Source: CBDFKY01 sp965248995
Lineage (GTDB): Bacteria; Pseudomonadota; Alphaproteobacteria; Rickettsiales; UBA998
DNA: 51,857 nt
Direction: 5' to 3'
Assembly: GCA_965248995.1 (NCBI GenBank)
Contig: CBDFKY010000019.1
Location: forward strand, 1 to 51,857
Below the pieces are notes generated by a model. It was not told the origin of the DNA. It worked only from the letters and a program-made list of their open reading frames with translations, and did no database searches. A program made the position numbers and the translations under genes. This document shows positions 33,009 through 41,796 of this stretch, one piece after another. The first letter of the stretch is position 1. Every line of letters starts with the position of its first letter.

Positions 33009-33923
33009 ATGAACAGAGTGTGGGTTACCTTCCTGATATGCTGTGTCACCTTACTCATCGCACTGCCGGCCCATGCCGTCACGCTGGAGGAAGAACTTGC
33101 GTACCGTGTGCGCTTCAGCCGCGCCGATGACGTGGTGCTGCTGCTGAAGAAGGGAGCGGACCCGAACGCGGTGAACGACGTGGGCCTGCCGATGGTGTCG
33201 GTCGCCACCTCCCGCACCGACGACGACGCCATACCCGTTTTACGCACCCTGATGCAGAAAGGGGCGGACCTGAACCGTGGCGGACCGAACAATCAATATC
33301 CGGTGGTCATCGCGGCGCGGGAAAACAATACGAAGATGATGGAATTCCTGATCAAGGAAGCGAAAGTGGATTATACGGTGAAAGATTTGAACGGCCTGCT
33401 GCCGCTGGAAATCGCCGAATATTACGGAAATAAGGAATCGGCGGAACTGATCCGCGGCCTGACGGAAGAGAAACTGGCCGCTGAGAAGGAACGCCACAGT
33501 CCGGAACGCAAGGAAAAGCTCGTCAAGGAACTGGCGTTCAAAGTTTGCGAGGAAGAATACATGCATTATTACTATACGTCGGGACAGGACAAGTACAGCA
33601 AACAGGAAATCGCCCAGAATGTCACCGAGAAGCGTAATCAGGTGAAGGAGACGATGGACGAGCTTTACAAAATCTTCGGCATTCCTCCGGAAATCGCCAT
33701 TTCCATGAAGAAAAAAATGGAACCGGTGATCGTCAAGCAACTGGATGCCATGATTTCCAACCGGCAGCGGCGCGCCAAAGGGGTCGGTAAATCGGCGGAT
33801 CTGCATCTGCGGTGTGACAAACTGCAGGATGCGTGGTATGCGGATTATCAGCAGCGCGAGGCCGCTGAACAAGCGAAGGATGATCAGCAGAAATCCATGC
33901 GGGTGCGGGCGTATTCCAACTGA
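33009..33923 (+). CDS. Exported ankyrin-repeat protein
   Basis: This 304-residue protein begins with a signal peptide ('MNRVWVTFLICCVTLLIA' with cleavage at 'AHA-VTLEEE'). Residues about 25-155 contain three or four ankyrin repeats ('DDVVLLLKKGADPNAVND', 'PVLRTLMQKGADLNRGG', 'NNTKMMEFLIKEAKVDYTV', 'LEIAEYYGNKESAELIRG'). The rest is charged and helical, with many Lys/Glu and possibly a coiled coil. It is probably periplasmic or secreted. Exported ankyrin proteins can act on host cells in symbionts, but they also occur in free-living bacteria. The partner is not known. Confidence 0.82.
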   Translation: MNRVWVTFLICCVTLLIALPAHAVTLEEELAYRVRFSRADDVVLLLKKGADPNAVNDVGLPMVSVATSRTDDDAIPVLRTLMQKGADLNRGGPNNQYPVVIAARENNTKMMEFLIKEAKVDYTVKDLNGLLPLEIAEYYGNKESAELIRGLTEEKLAAEKERHSPERKEKLVKELAFKVCEEEYMHYYYTSGQDKYSKQEIAQNVTEKRNQVKETMDELYKIFGIPPEIAISMKKKMEPVIVKQLDAMISNRQRRAKGVGKSADLHLRCDKLQDAWYADYQQREAAEQAKDDQQKSMRVRAYSN

Positions 33924-33948
33924 ATAATTTTCGGAGTGCGTTGCCGCG

Positions 33949-34015
33949 CGTCATCCTGAACGTAAGTGAAGGGTTTTGGTGCAGCAGGAGATTATTCGCT
34001 GCGCTCAGAATGACA
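33949..34015. repeat. Degenerate palindromic repeat between ankyrin and EAL genes
   Basis: Left arm GTCATCCTGAACGTAAGTGA and right arm ending CGCTCAGAATGAC, so a further member of the family found around and inside gltB. It lies between convergent genes and has no T-tract. Confidence 0.75.
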
Positions 34016-34028
34016 TTTCACTAAGAAT

Positions 34029-35357
34029 TCAGGCGCGTTTGAGCGAAGGAAACCCGAAATAATATCCCTGCATGTAATGGACACCCAGATCCATCAGCAG
34101 TTTCGCGGTTTCGCCGTTTTCCACGAACTCGGCGACCGTCTCCAGCCCGAAACCATTGGTAAAGTCCAGCATCGTCTTGATAAACAACAGATTATCATGG
34201 TTCTCGGTCAGGTCTTTAACGAACACCCCGTCGATCTTGATGATGTCCACCGATAGGGATTTCAATTGGCGGAACGAGGTATAGCCCGAGCCGAAATCGT
34301 CGAGCGCCACGCTCGCCCCTTCCGCCTGGACCGCCGCCACGAAATAGGCGGTGCGCCGCAAATCCAGATGGACCGCCGTTTCGGTGATCTCGACCATCAT
34401 GCGGGAGACCACATCGGGATAACTTCTTGCGATCTGGCTGAACTTCCGCAGCCACGCTGTGGAATTCGCCGTCAGGTTGGAGACGTTGAAGGAAAGCTTC
34501 AGTTCGGGCTCCGCCAGCATTTCCTCCAGCATCTTATCCAGCACCATTTCGTCGATGATGTCGATCAGGCCCATCCGCTCCGCCACCGGAATAAGCGGCC
34601 CCGCCGTCGTCATCTCGCCGGTCGGTTTCACCACGCGCAGCAGCGCCTCGTAATGCGCCAGTTCACCGGTTTTGGAACGGACGATCGGCTGGTACGCCAT
34701 GCAGAACTGGCCGTCGCGAATGGTGCGGGTGATGTAGTTCACCATGTTCATTTCCTGCCGGCTACTCGACGTGCTCATCAGTACTGGCTCGAAATCACAG
34801 CTCTGCACGCTTTTATCGCTTTTGACCGCGATATACGCCTGATTAAGAATGTCGTGCGCGTTCACCGTGCTGCCGGGCAGGATGATGGCGGCGACCGAGG
34901 CCAGCACATGCATGAAACCATAAGACGATTCATAGCCGAAATGCTTGATGTGCCGCGCGATGGTCTGCGACATTTCTTCGAACACGAGAGTTTCCTGATG
35001 ATGCAGGACGATGGCGATCTGGTCCTTCTGGGCTCTCGCCATCATCATATGTTCGCCGTCATAATCCAGCAGCTGCTGCAGGGACCGCAGCAGCGAATGC
35101 ACGGCTTCCTCCGTGGATTTATGGCCGAACCCGCTGATCATCATGGGCATGTTGTCGATGGAAATCAGGACAAGGGCCGCATGGCGGGAAGGGTCGCGTT
35201 CGTCGATCACCTGCTGCAGACGCTCCACCAGAAACGTGGGATAACCGCCGGTATTGTCCATCTCATCATGGGAGCGCAGTGCACCGGGGGGAGGCGTCAA
35301 CATATGGGAATCATCGGGGTAAGGTAGGACCATGGGGTAGAAGCACCTTGGCTGCAT
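34029..35357 (-). CDS. EAL-domain cyclic-di-GMP phosphodiesterase with degenerate GGDEF domain
   Basis: This 442-residue protein has an N-terminal GGDEF-like fold (about 40-200) whose signature loop is 'RAQKDQIAI' in place of GGDEF, so it cannot make c-di-GMP. The C-terminal EAL domain (about 205-440) has the catalytic set: 'YEALLRV', 'FNVSN', 'EITET', 'ALDDFGSGY', 'IKIDGVF', 'ETVAEFVEN' and 'MQGYYFG'. It therefore probably hydrolyses c-di-GMP, perhaps tuned by the degenerate domain. No membrane segment is seen. It is divergent from murB. The first ~30 residues are uncertain because several starts are possible. Confidence 0.88.
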   Translation of the reverse strand: MQPRCFYPMVLPYPDDSHMLTPPPGALRSHDEMDNTGGYPTFLVERLQQVIDERDPSRHAALVLISIDNMPMMISGFGHKSTEEAVHSLLRSLQQLLDYDGEHMMMARAQKDQIAIVLHHQETLVFEEMSQTIARHIKHFGYESSYGFMHVLASVAAIILPGSTVNAHDILNQAYIAVKSDKSVQSCDFEPVLMSTSSSRQEMNMVNYITRTIRDGQFCMAYQPIVRSKTGELAHYEALLRVVKPTGEMTTAGPLIPVAERMGLIDIIDEMVLDKMLEEMLAEPELKLSFNVSNLTANSTAWLRKFSQIARSYPDVVSRMMVEITETAVHLDLRRTAYFVAAVQAEGASVALDDFGSGYTSFRQLKSLSVDIIKIDGVFVKDLTENHDNLLFIKTMLDFTNGFGLETVAEFVENGETAKLLMDLGVHYMQGYYFGFPSLKRA

Positions 35358-35614
35358 GACGGATCAATATATGTATTCTACCGGATACTATACCCCGGCA
35401 GGCGTAAATGAATTGCTAACATGGGCGGATTTATTGTGATTTCGCTTAAACTTCTCTCTCTACAGGACGCGGTATTCTCTGGTCTTTCCTCAAAAAAGTT
35501 ATTATACGGCATATGGTTATCGAAATCGTGTTTTCAGAATGGAAAATAACCGTTTTTAAGCGAAACGCTGATAAAGCGTTCGATTTTTGTATCGAATGAC
35601 GGTAATGTGCGTTG

Positions 35615-36544
35615 ATGAATTCCAGTGCCGCCGATTCCATAGACCTCCGCGTTTCCGCCATGCCTGAAGTTCGCGGGCGCCTGCGGCCCGGTGTTCCGCT
35701 GGCGCCGCGCTGTTGGTTCGGGGCAGGCGGCAACGCGGAATGGCTGTTCACTCCTGAAGATGAGGACGATCTCTCCCGCTGTCTGGCCCAGCTTCAGCTA
35801 TCCATTCCGGTGACCGTGATCGGGGTGGGGTCCAACCTGCTGGTCCGGGACGGCGGGATTTCCGGTCTGGTGATTCGTCTGGGGAGAGGCTTTACGGCGA
35901 TATCTCACGACCGCCATACGATGAGAGCCGGCGCCGGATGCCTGGATGTCAATGTTGCCCGCTACGCCGCGGATGCCGGGATCGCGGGGCTGGAATTCCT
36001 CGTGGGTATTCCAGGTACCATCGGTGGGGCGGTAAAAATGAACGCGGGGGCGTATGGCGGTGAGATAGCGCACGCGGCGACGTCCCTTACCGCGGTCGAC
36101 CGACAGGGGAAGCGGCATACTTTAAGCGCCGAAGAAGCGGGCTTCGGCTACCGCCATTCACGCCTGCCGGAAGGGTGGATCGTCACCGAAGCCACGTTTG
36201 CCGGACAGTCGGACAGCCCGGCGGCGATTCACCACCGGATGGAAGCCATCGCGGAAAATCGGCAGGCCACGCAGCCGGTGCGCAGTAAAACCGGGGGTTC
36301 CACGTTCCGCAATCCCGACGGGCATAAAGCGTGGGCGCTGATCGACGAGGCAGGGTGTCGCGGTTTACGCCACGGTGATGCGGGAGTTTCGGAATTACAC
36401 TGCAATTTCCTGATTAATCATGGCAATGCGACGGCGGATGATTTAGAGTCGCTCGGTGAGGAAGTGCGTGAACGCGTCGCCGCCCGAAGCGGCGTTTGCC
36501 TTGAATGGGAAATCAAGCGCATCGGTAACAAAAAAGGAAGTTAA
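35615..36544 (+). CDS. murB: UDP-N-acetylenolpyruvoylglucosamine reductase
   Basis: MurB, about 309 residues, reduces the enolpyruvyl group to lactyl in peptidoglycan precursor synthesis with FAD and NADPH. Seen are 'IGVGSNLLVRDGGISGLVIR', 'GLEFLVGIPGTIGGAVKMNA', 'FGYRHSRL', the proton-donor serine in 'GGSTFRNP', and the C-terminal glutamate in 'CLEWEIKRIG'. The start may be ATG 35615 or a TTG three bases upstream. It opens the murB-ddl-ftsQ-ftsA run; murC and murG are not adjacent. Confidence 0.95.
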   Translation: MNSSAADSIDLRVSAMPEVRGRLRPGVPLAPRCWFGAGGNAEWLFTPEDEDDLSRCLAQLQLSIPVTVIGVGSNLLVRDGGISGLVIRLGRGFTAISHDRHTMRAGAGCLDVNVARYAADAGIAGLEFLVGIPGTIGGAVKMNAGAYGGEIAHAATSLTAVDRQGKRHTLSAEEAGFGYRHSRLPEGWIVTEATFAGQSDSPAAIHHRMEAIAENRQATQPVRSKTGGSTFRNPDGHKAWALIDEAGCRGLRHGDAGVSELHCNFLINHGNATADDLESLGEEVRERVAARSGVCLEWEIKRIGNKKGS

Positions 36545-36552
36545 ACAGGACT

Positions 36553-37476
36553 ATGGCATTACGTGTAGCATTACTTAAAGGCGGATGGTCGAGTGAACGG
36601 GAAGTATCGCTCAGCAGTGGTGCCGCCGCTGAAAAAGCGTTGAAATTCCTCGGATACGAGGTGGTCGCCATCGACGTCGCGCCGGATATCGGCAAAGTGC
36701 TGACCGAACTGAAACCGGATATCGTCTTCAACGCCCTGCACGGGCAATACGGTGAGGACGGCACGATACAGGGACTGCTGGAACTGCTGGGGATTCCCTA
36801 TACGCATTCCGGCGTGCTCGCCTCGGCGCTCGCCATGCATAAAGCGCGGGCGAAGGCGGTGTTCCGTGCATCCGGTCTGCGCTGTCCGGAAGGGGGCGTA
36901 TTTACCGTCGCTGACATTCTTGACCATTCTCCGGTGCCTAAACCGTTCGTGGTAAAACCCGTCGCCGACGGTTCCAGCGTCAACGTCTTCCTGATCTTCG
37001 AGGAAAGTGACCTGGATGCCATGCGCTCCCTGCCCCCGGCCTTGAGTATGCTGGTGGAACCCTATATCCCCGGAAGGGAAATCCAGGTGGCGGTGCTGGA
37101 CGGCAAGGCGATCGGCGCGATCGAAATCCGCACCAAAAGCAAGTTTTATGATTATGAGGCGAAATATACGGTAGGCAAGGCGGAACATCTGATGCCCGCT
37201 CCGCTGCCAGAGGCGGATTACGCCGAAGTGCTGCGGCTGGCGGAACGTGCCCATACGGCGCTCGGCTGCCGGGGACTTACCCGCTCGGATTTCCGTTATG
37301 ACGATACCGGGATCGGCCAGAGCCTGTTCTACCTGCTGGAAACCAATACGCAGCCCGGCATGACGGAACTTTCCCTCGCTCCGGAAATCGCCCTGCATCA
37401 CGGCATCACGTTCGCGGACCTGATCCGTCATCTGGTGGAGCACGCCACCACCGACGCGGTGGCGGCGCATGGCTAA
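36553..37476 (+). CDS. ddl: D-alanine-D-alanine ligase
   Basis: Ddl, 307 residues, is an ATP-grasp enzyme that joins two D-alanines for the cell-wall pentapeptide. Seen are 'VALLKGGWSSEREVSLSSG', 'FNALHGQYGEDGTIQGLLE', 'KPVADGSSVNVFL', and 'LETNTQPGMTELSLAPEIA'. Length is normal. The start is eight bases after the murB stop, and its end overlaps ftsQ by eight bases, so translation is probably coupled. Confidence 0.95.
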   Translation: MALRVALLKGGWSSEREVSLSSGAAAEKALKFLGYEVVAIDVAPDIGKVLTELKPDIVFNALHGQYGEDGTIQGLLELLGIPYTHSGVLASALAMHKARAKAVFRASGLRCPEGGVFTVADILDHSPVPKPFVVKPVADGSSVNVFLIFEESDLDAMRSLPPALSMLVEPYIPGREIQVAVLDGKAIGAIEIRTKSKFYDYEAKYTVGKAEHLMPAPLPEADYAEVLRLAERAHTALGCRGLTRSDFRYDDTGIGQSLFYLLETNTQPGMTELSLAPEIALHHGITFADLIRHLVEHATTDAVAAHG

Positions 37477-38353
37477 GACAGTGCCTGCCTCCTCTCCTGC
37501 TGGGAAGCGTGGCAAGGCGCAGGCAAAGACGTCCAAAAATAAAAGCGCCCTGGCGGAACGGGCCCGCAAGAAACAACAGCAGAAACAGAAACGCTATGCG
37601 ACGGTGGTGGCTTCCGTTCTCGGCATCTTCCTGCTCTGGGCGGCGGTGGAAACACGCATCGACCGGCAGGTTGCCGACGCGACCCATTCGCTATGGCTGG
37701 AAACGTCCGCCGGGATGGGATTCCGCTTTAAGGAACTGATGGTCGAAGGACGGCACCTGACGCATGGCGACGATATCGTAAGCGCCGTGGGACTGAACGT
37801 GGGGGATTCCCTGTTCCTGGTATCGCTGGAAGACATACGCCAGCGGGTCATGGCGATCGGCACGGTGAAAAACGCCGCCGTCACGCGGGACTTGAGCGGG
37901 CGCATCATCATCACGCTGACGGAACGCACCCCGTTCGTCCTCTGGCAGCACCGCGACAAACTGCAGGTGATGGATGATGAAGGGGTGGTCATGCCGGAGG
38001 AAGATACCACCAAGTACCCCTACCTCGTCACGATGGTCGGGGACAAGGCCCCGGAACATATCGCCAATCTGGTGGAATTCTTATCTGCGGACAAGACGCT
38101 CGCCAAACAGATCGTCGCCGCCGTGTTCGTCAGTGACCGGCGGTGGGATATTCATTTCGCCAACGGGGTGAAAATCCTGCTTCCCGAAATGAACCCGAAA
38201 GCCGCATGGCAAAAACTCTCGGAAATGAACCGCAAGCACGACATCCTGAAGCAGAGCGTGCAGGTGATCGATCTGCGGGTAGACGACCGCGTGTTCATCA
38301 CGCTGCCGGAAGACGGCACGCCGGACGATGACGCTTCAGCCAGCGATGCGTGA
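37469..38353 (+). CDS. ftsQ: Cell division protein FtsQ
   Basis: FtsQ, 294 residues, links cytoplasmic and periplasmic parts of the divisome. A Lys-rich cytoplasmic N-terminus (about 1-45) is followed by one membrane segment ('ATVVASVLGIFLLWAAVE'), then the POTRA domain ('FKELMVEGRHLTHGDDIVSA', 'GDSLFLVSLEDIRQRVM') and the FtsQ beta domain ('WDIHFANGVKILLPE'). The acidic C-terminal tail is typical of alphaproteobacteria. It overlaps ddl and ftsA. Confidence 0.93.
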   Translation: MAKTVPASSPAGKRGKAQAKTSKNKSALAERARKKQQQKQKRYATVVASVLGIFLLWAAVETRIDRQVADATHSLWLETSAGMGFRFKELMVEGRHLTHGDDIVSAVGLNVGDSLFLVSLEDIRQRVMAIGTVKNAAVTRDLSGRIIITLTERTPFVLWQHRDKLQVMDDEGVVMPEEDTTKYPYLVTMVGDKAPEHIANLVEFLSADKTLAKQIVAAVFVSDRRWDIHFANGVKILLPEMNPKAAWQKLSEMNRKHDILKQSVQVIDLRVDDRVFITLPEDGTPDDDASASDA

Positions 38354-39644
38354 GGGCGGTCCGGTCATGCAGTCTCCCCTTCATTATCATTCGATCAAAA
38401 GCCAGAAAGGCAGCGTGGCGGTGCTCGACATCGGCAGCAGCAAGATTGCCTGCTTCATCGCCGAGCCCAACGCCCAGGGAGAACTGCACATCATCGGCAT
38501 CGGGCATCACCATGCACAGGGATTGCGGGGCGGCACCGTTACCGACAGCCATTCCGCGGAAGCCTCCATCGCCGCCGCCGTCAGCCTGGCCGAGAAAATG
38601 GCGGGCGCCACCGTGGACAACGTCATGGTGAATCTAAGCCTGCCCGACATCCGCTCCCACCTGATGCATGTCGAGCTGAACATTTCCGGCGGCGCGGTCA
38701 GCGAACAGGATATTTCCGACATCCTGCGCGAGGGATGCCAGGCTGTTGATCAGGAAAACCGCCAGATCATCCATTGCTTCGTCACGCAATACCAGCTGGA
38801 TGGAGCGAAAGGTATCCGCGATCCGCGCAATATGTACGGCATGATGCTTAAAGCGGACCTGCACGTCATCACAGTCGATCAGCGCAAAATGGTGAACCTG
38901 GCCAACACGATCTCGCGCTGCCATCTCGACATCGCCGAATTCATCGCCTCCCCTTATGCAGCGGGACTCGGATGTCTGGAGGCGGATGAGCAGGAACTCG
39001 GCGTCATGATGATCGATATGGGGGCGTTCGCGACCAGCGTTGCGCTGTTCTCCGCCGAATCCAACACGTATAATTTCGTGATTCCGCTGGGCGGTGCGCA
39101 TGTCACGAAAGATCTGTCGCAAGGACTGTCGACCGGCATCACCCACGCGGAAAGGCTCAAAACGCTCTACGGCAGTGTACTCGCTTCCGCCAATGACGAG
39201 CAGAGCATGGTGCATGTCCCGCTGATCGGTGAGGAACATTCCACCGATGAGACCACCGTTTCCCGCGCCCAGCTGGTCAGCATCATCCGCCCGCGCGTCG
39301 AAGAGATTTTCGAACTGATTTATGCGCATCTGGAAGACAACCACATGCTCGCCTGTATCGGTCAATATGTCGTGCTCACCGGCGGCGGCAGCCAGCTGGT
39401 GGGCGTGCGGGAACTGGCCACCAGCATTTTCGGCAAACAGGTGCGGCTGGCCAAGCCGAGAGCGTTTTTAGGACTGGCGGAATCCGTCAGTTCGGCGGGA
39501 TTCTCCGCCGCCGTGGGAATGCTGCATTATGCCGGCAACCGCCCGTTTGAAGAAACATTGCTGCAGGCCCAGAACCGCCATCGCCATATCCCGATCACGC
39601 AGGGATTCGTGCGGCTGGCAGGCTGGCTGAAAGAACGGTTTTAG
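38346..39644 (+). CDS. ftsA: Cell division protein FtsA
   Basis: FtsA is an actin-like ATPase that tethers FtsZ to the membrane. Seen are 'VAVLDIGSSKIACFI' (phosphate 1), 'MMIDMGAFATSVALF' (phosphate 2), 'VLTGGGSQLVGVRELA' (adenosine loop) and a C-terminal amphipathic helix ('GFVRLAGWLKERF') for membrane binding. The start is uncertain: ATG 38328, 38346 or 38367. I used 38346, which overlaps ftsQ by eight bases. Notably, ftsZ does not follow; pdxH does. Confidence 0.93.
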   Translation: MREGGPVMQSPLHYHSIKSQKGSVAVLDIGSSKIACFIAEPNAQGELHIIGIGHHHAQGLRGGTVTDSHSAEASIAAAVSLAEKMAGATVDNVMVNLSLPDIRSHLMHVELNISGGAVSEQDISDILREGCQAVDQENRQIIHCFVTQYQLDGAKGIRDPRNMYGMMLKADLHVITVDQRKMVNLANTISRCHLDIAEFIASPYAAGLGCLEADEQELGVMMIDMGAFATSVALFSAESNTYNFVIPLGGAHVTKDLSQGLSTGITHAERLKTLYGSVLASANDEQSMVHVPLIGEEHSTDETTVSRAQLVSIIRPRVEEIFELIYAHLEDNHMLACIGQYVVLTGGGSQLVGVRELATSIFGKQVRLAKPRAFLGLAESVSSAGFSAAVGMLHYAGNRPFEETLLQAQNRHRHIPITQGFVRLAGWLKERF

Positions 39645-39656
39645 AGGGATAACGTC

Positions 39657-40253
39657 ATGGTAAGTTTACGCGACTGTACTGATCCCTATGATTTATTCTC
39701 CGTGTGGTTCGAGGAAGCGAAAGCCCATCCGCAGATCAATGAGCCGACCGCCATGTCGCTCGCCACGGTGGCGAACGATGCGCCTTCGGTACGCATCGTA
39801 TTGCTGAAAGCCTATGATGAGCGGGGCTTCGTGTTTTATACCAACCTGGAGAGCCGCAAAAGCAGGGAAATCAAACATTCCCGCACCGCGGCGTTGTGTT
39901 TCTACTGGATGCCGCTGGACCGGCAGGTGCGCGTGGTCGGCACTGTGCAGGCCGTGGATGACGGCATGGCCGACGCCTATTTCGCGAGCCGCCCCCGCGA
40001 ACGCCAGATCGGCGCCTGGGCTTCCGCCCAATCCTCGCCCATGACTTCCTACGACGATCTGGAAGAGCGGATCGCCCTGATGACGGAGCGTTTCAGGGGA
40101 CAGGAAATTCTCCGTCCTCCGCACTGGTCGGGATGGCGGATCGTGCCGATGGAAATGGAACTGTGGCAGCAGCACCCTCACCGCTGGCATGAACGCTGCG
40201 TGTTCATGCCTCGGGCAGAAGGCGGATGGAACAAGACCTGGCTGTATCCCTGA
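39657..40253 (+). CDS. pdxH: Pyridoxamine 5'-phosphate oxidase
   Basis: PdxH, 198 residues, forms pyridoxal 5'-phosphate with FMN and oxygen. Seen are 'AMSLATVANDAPSVRIVLLK', 'GFVFYTNLESRKSREIKHS', 'FYWMPLDRQVRVVGTVQ', and 'YFASRPRERQIGAWASAQSS'. The tail 'HRWHERCVFMPRAEGGW' is a slightly divergent form of the usual 'RLHDR' ending. It follows ftsA by 12 bases and probably shares its transcript. The PLP enzymes at 2-5.6 and 12.6-13.8 kb need its product. Confidence 0.93.
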   Translation: MVSLRDCTDPYDLFSVWFEEAKAHPQINEPTAMSLATVANDAPSVRIVLLKAYDERGFVFYTNLESRKSREIKHSRTAALCFYWMPLDRQVRVVGTVQAVDDGMADAYFASRPRERQIGAWASAQSSPMTSYDDLEERIALMTERFRGQEILRPPHWSGWRIVPMEMELWQQHPHRWHERCVFMPRAEGGWNKTWLYP

Positions 40254-40256
40254 CGA

Positions 40257-41099
40257 TTATCTCTGGACCATCGCCTCCGCCTCCACTATCCTGCCGTGCG
40301 ATGAAGGGTTATGGACCAGTCTCGGATTAACTTCCGTCTGGGAATCCGTGCGTGCGGAGCCTGAAGCATTCGCCCGCGCAAAGCTTCCTTCATTCATATA
40401 GGACTCCTGCGCCGAAGCGATGGGCGCCATTCCTTCCATCTGCGCATCCGACCTGTTTTCGGATATTTTTGAACTGGCGGAGGTGGGAACAATTTTGGTG
40501 CCCTCGCCCTGCGCATCAAACTGCGCGGCATTTCCTTGCAAACTTGCTGCCTGCTGTAATGACGCGAGATCGGGGCGAAGCGGCGCGATCGCTTCCTTGA
40601 TTTTCCCTACCACTTGCAGACTTTGTGGGCCAAACGCCTCAGATGCCGCCAATGCGTCCAACTGGTCCAGCACTTTCTGGTTTACCAGTTCCGGGTTCAG
40701 CTGCACGGAATAAATCGCTTTTTCCGCGTCGATCGGCTGGATGACGATCGCCTGATCGGTACTGGCCGTCGGCACGGCAGGAGCGGAGACGGCAAGAGGC
40801 TGCTGCAGCAACTGCTCAAAGGCCGCGGTCTGCGCCGTGTTTCCGACCGGGGAATTTTCCAGCGCCTGCTCAAGCCCCGCGATCGTTTCGGCGGGAATAT
40901 CCAGGGCCAGTTTCTGCTTGCCGCTGACTTCCAGATGCGCGCCGCCTTGTGCGGCAGCCGATTCCATCCCCTGCTTGGTGACGACGTCGATCTGCTCGTT
41001 CCCGGCCGGATCTTTCGTGATCCTGACCGTCATGACCGGGTTGTCAGTCCCCAGCGCAGTGACGACGTCCTGTAATGAAGATGTTTCAAGTATACCCAT
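40257..41099 (-). CDS. Hypothetical protein, Ala/Gln-rich
   Basis: I do not recognise this 280-residue protein. ATG 41097-41099 with GGAGAG upstream is preferred to the longer open frame to 41303. It begins 'MGILETSSLQDVVTALGTD' with a beta-rich N-terminal region and continues into Ala/Gln-rich helices, ending in a Ser/Asn-rich disordered tail. No signal peptide or membrane segment. It lies 14 bases downstream of a smaller unknown gene, so the two form an operon convergent with pdxH. Confidence 0.65.
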   Translation of the reverse strand: MGILETSSLQDVVTALGTDNPVMTVRITKDPAGNEQIDVVTKQGMESAAAQGGAHLEVSGKQKLALDIPAETIAGLEQALENSPVGNTAQTAAFEQLLQQPLAVSAPAVPTASTDQAIVIQPIDAEKAIYSVQLNPELVNQKVLDQLDALAASEAFGPQSLQVVGKIKEAIAPLRPDLASLQQAASLQGNAAQFDAQGEGTKIVPTSASSKISENRSDAQMEGMAPIASAQESYMNEGSFARANASGSARTDSQTEVNPRLVHNPSSHGRIVEAEAMVQR

Positions 41100-41113
41100 G
41101 ATGATCGCTCTCC

Positions 41114-41353
41114 TTATGCCATTCTTAAATGAGGAACCCGGCTTTCCATCGCGGAAAAGATCACCTCTGCAAATTTCGGGGAAAATAACTTGTTGAGCAC
41201 CATCCGCTTGATGGAGTCCTGAAACATCGCTTTGCGCTCCTCGCTGAGGGAGAGATTCACCGTAATCGCAGACAATCCTCCATCCGCCACCGGATTGGAA
41301 CATAGCACCAGATCACTGTCCAGCACCTGAATATAATCATTGGGATCAAACAT
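41114..41353 (-). CDS. Hypothetical protein, first gene of a two-gene operon
   Basis: A 79-residue protein from ATG 41351-41353, with AAAGGTGG upstream as the ribosome-binding site. Sequence 'MFDPNDYIQVLDSDLVLCSN' is followed by 'NLSLSEERKAMFQDSIKRMV', a charged amphipathic helix. I recognise no domain. It is transcribed just before the 280-residue unknown protein. Confidence 0.6.
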   Translation of the reverse strand: MFDPNDYIQVLDSDLVLCSNPVADGGLSAITVNLSLSEERKAMFQDSIKRMVLNKLFSPKFAEVIFSAMESRVPHLRMA

Positions 41354-41592
41354 ATTCCACCTTTCGTGATGAATCATTCCTTACCTGTATAATCCTCGTG
41401 CATGACAGTTTCATGAACAAAGCGGCTCTGCGCAAAGATTTTTTCAAAAATCACTTAAAAATCCGCGGAATCTTCCGCTTATGCGCATAGGTAATGGTTG
41501 AAAGAGGATGAATTTTTTGTTATGGTGAAACTCGATTTTTAACGAAATGAACTTTTTCCATTCTCACGCTTTAACCAGTTGCGATATCGCCT

Positions 41593-41787
41593 ATGACGGA
41601 AGACTACGAAATAAAACTTTTTCACAGGCTGGATGCGCTGCGTAAACTCCACCAGACGCTGGAAGAAAAGCTTTCCGCCTCCGGGTTCGATGAGTTCTCC
41701 GCGCAACGCGTCAAAAAGGAAAAACTGGCCGTGCGGGACCAGATCAACAGTCTGGAACATGAACTTTATCCTAATATCATCGCTTAA
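41593..41787 (+). CDS. DUF465 (YdcH-like) small helical protein
   Basis: This 64-residue protein matches the DUF465/YdcH pattern: one long helical hairpin, 'LFHRLDALRKLHQTLEEKLS' and 'RVKKEKLAVRDQINSLEHEL'. These proteins are common in alphaproteobacteria and have no settled function. It ends nine bases before panC. Confidence 0.75.
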   Translation: MTEDYEIKLFHRLDALRKLHQTLEEKLSASGFDEFSAQRVKKEKLAVRDQINSLEHELYPNIIA

Positions 41788-41796
41788 GTCCGTTTC

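Noticed and set aside
34266..35327. 353-residue plus-strand frame opposite the EAL gene
   Set aside because: Shadow frame; the EAL protein on the other strand has a full catalytic motif set.
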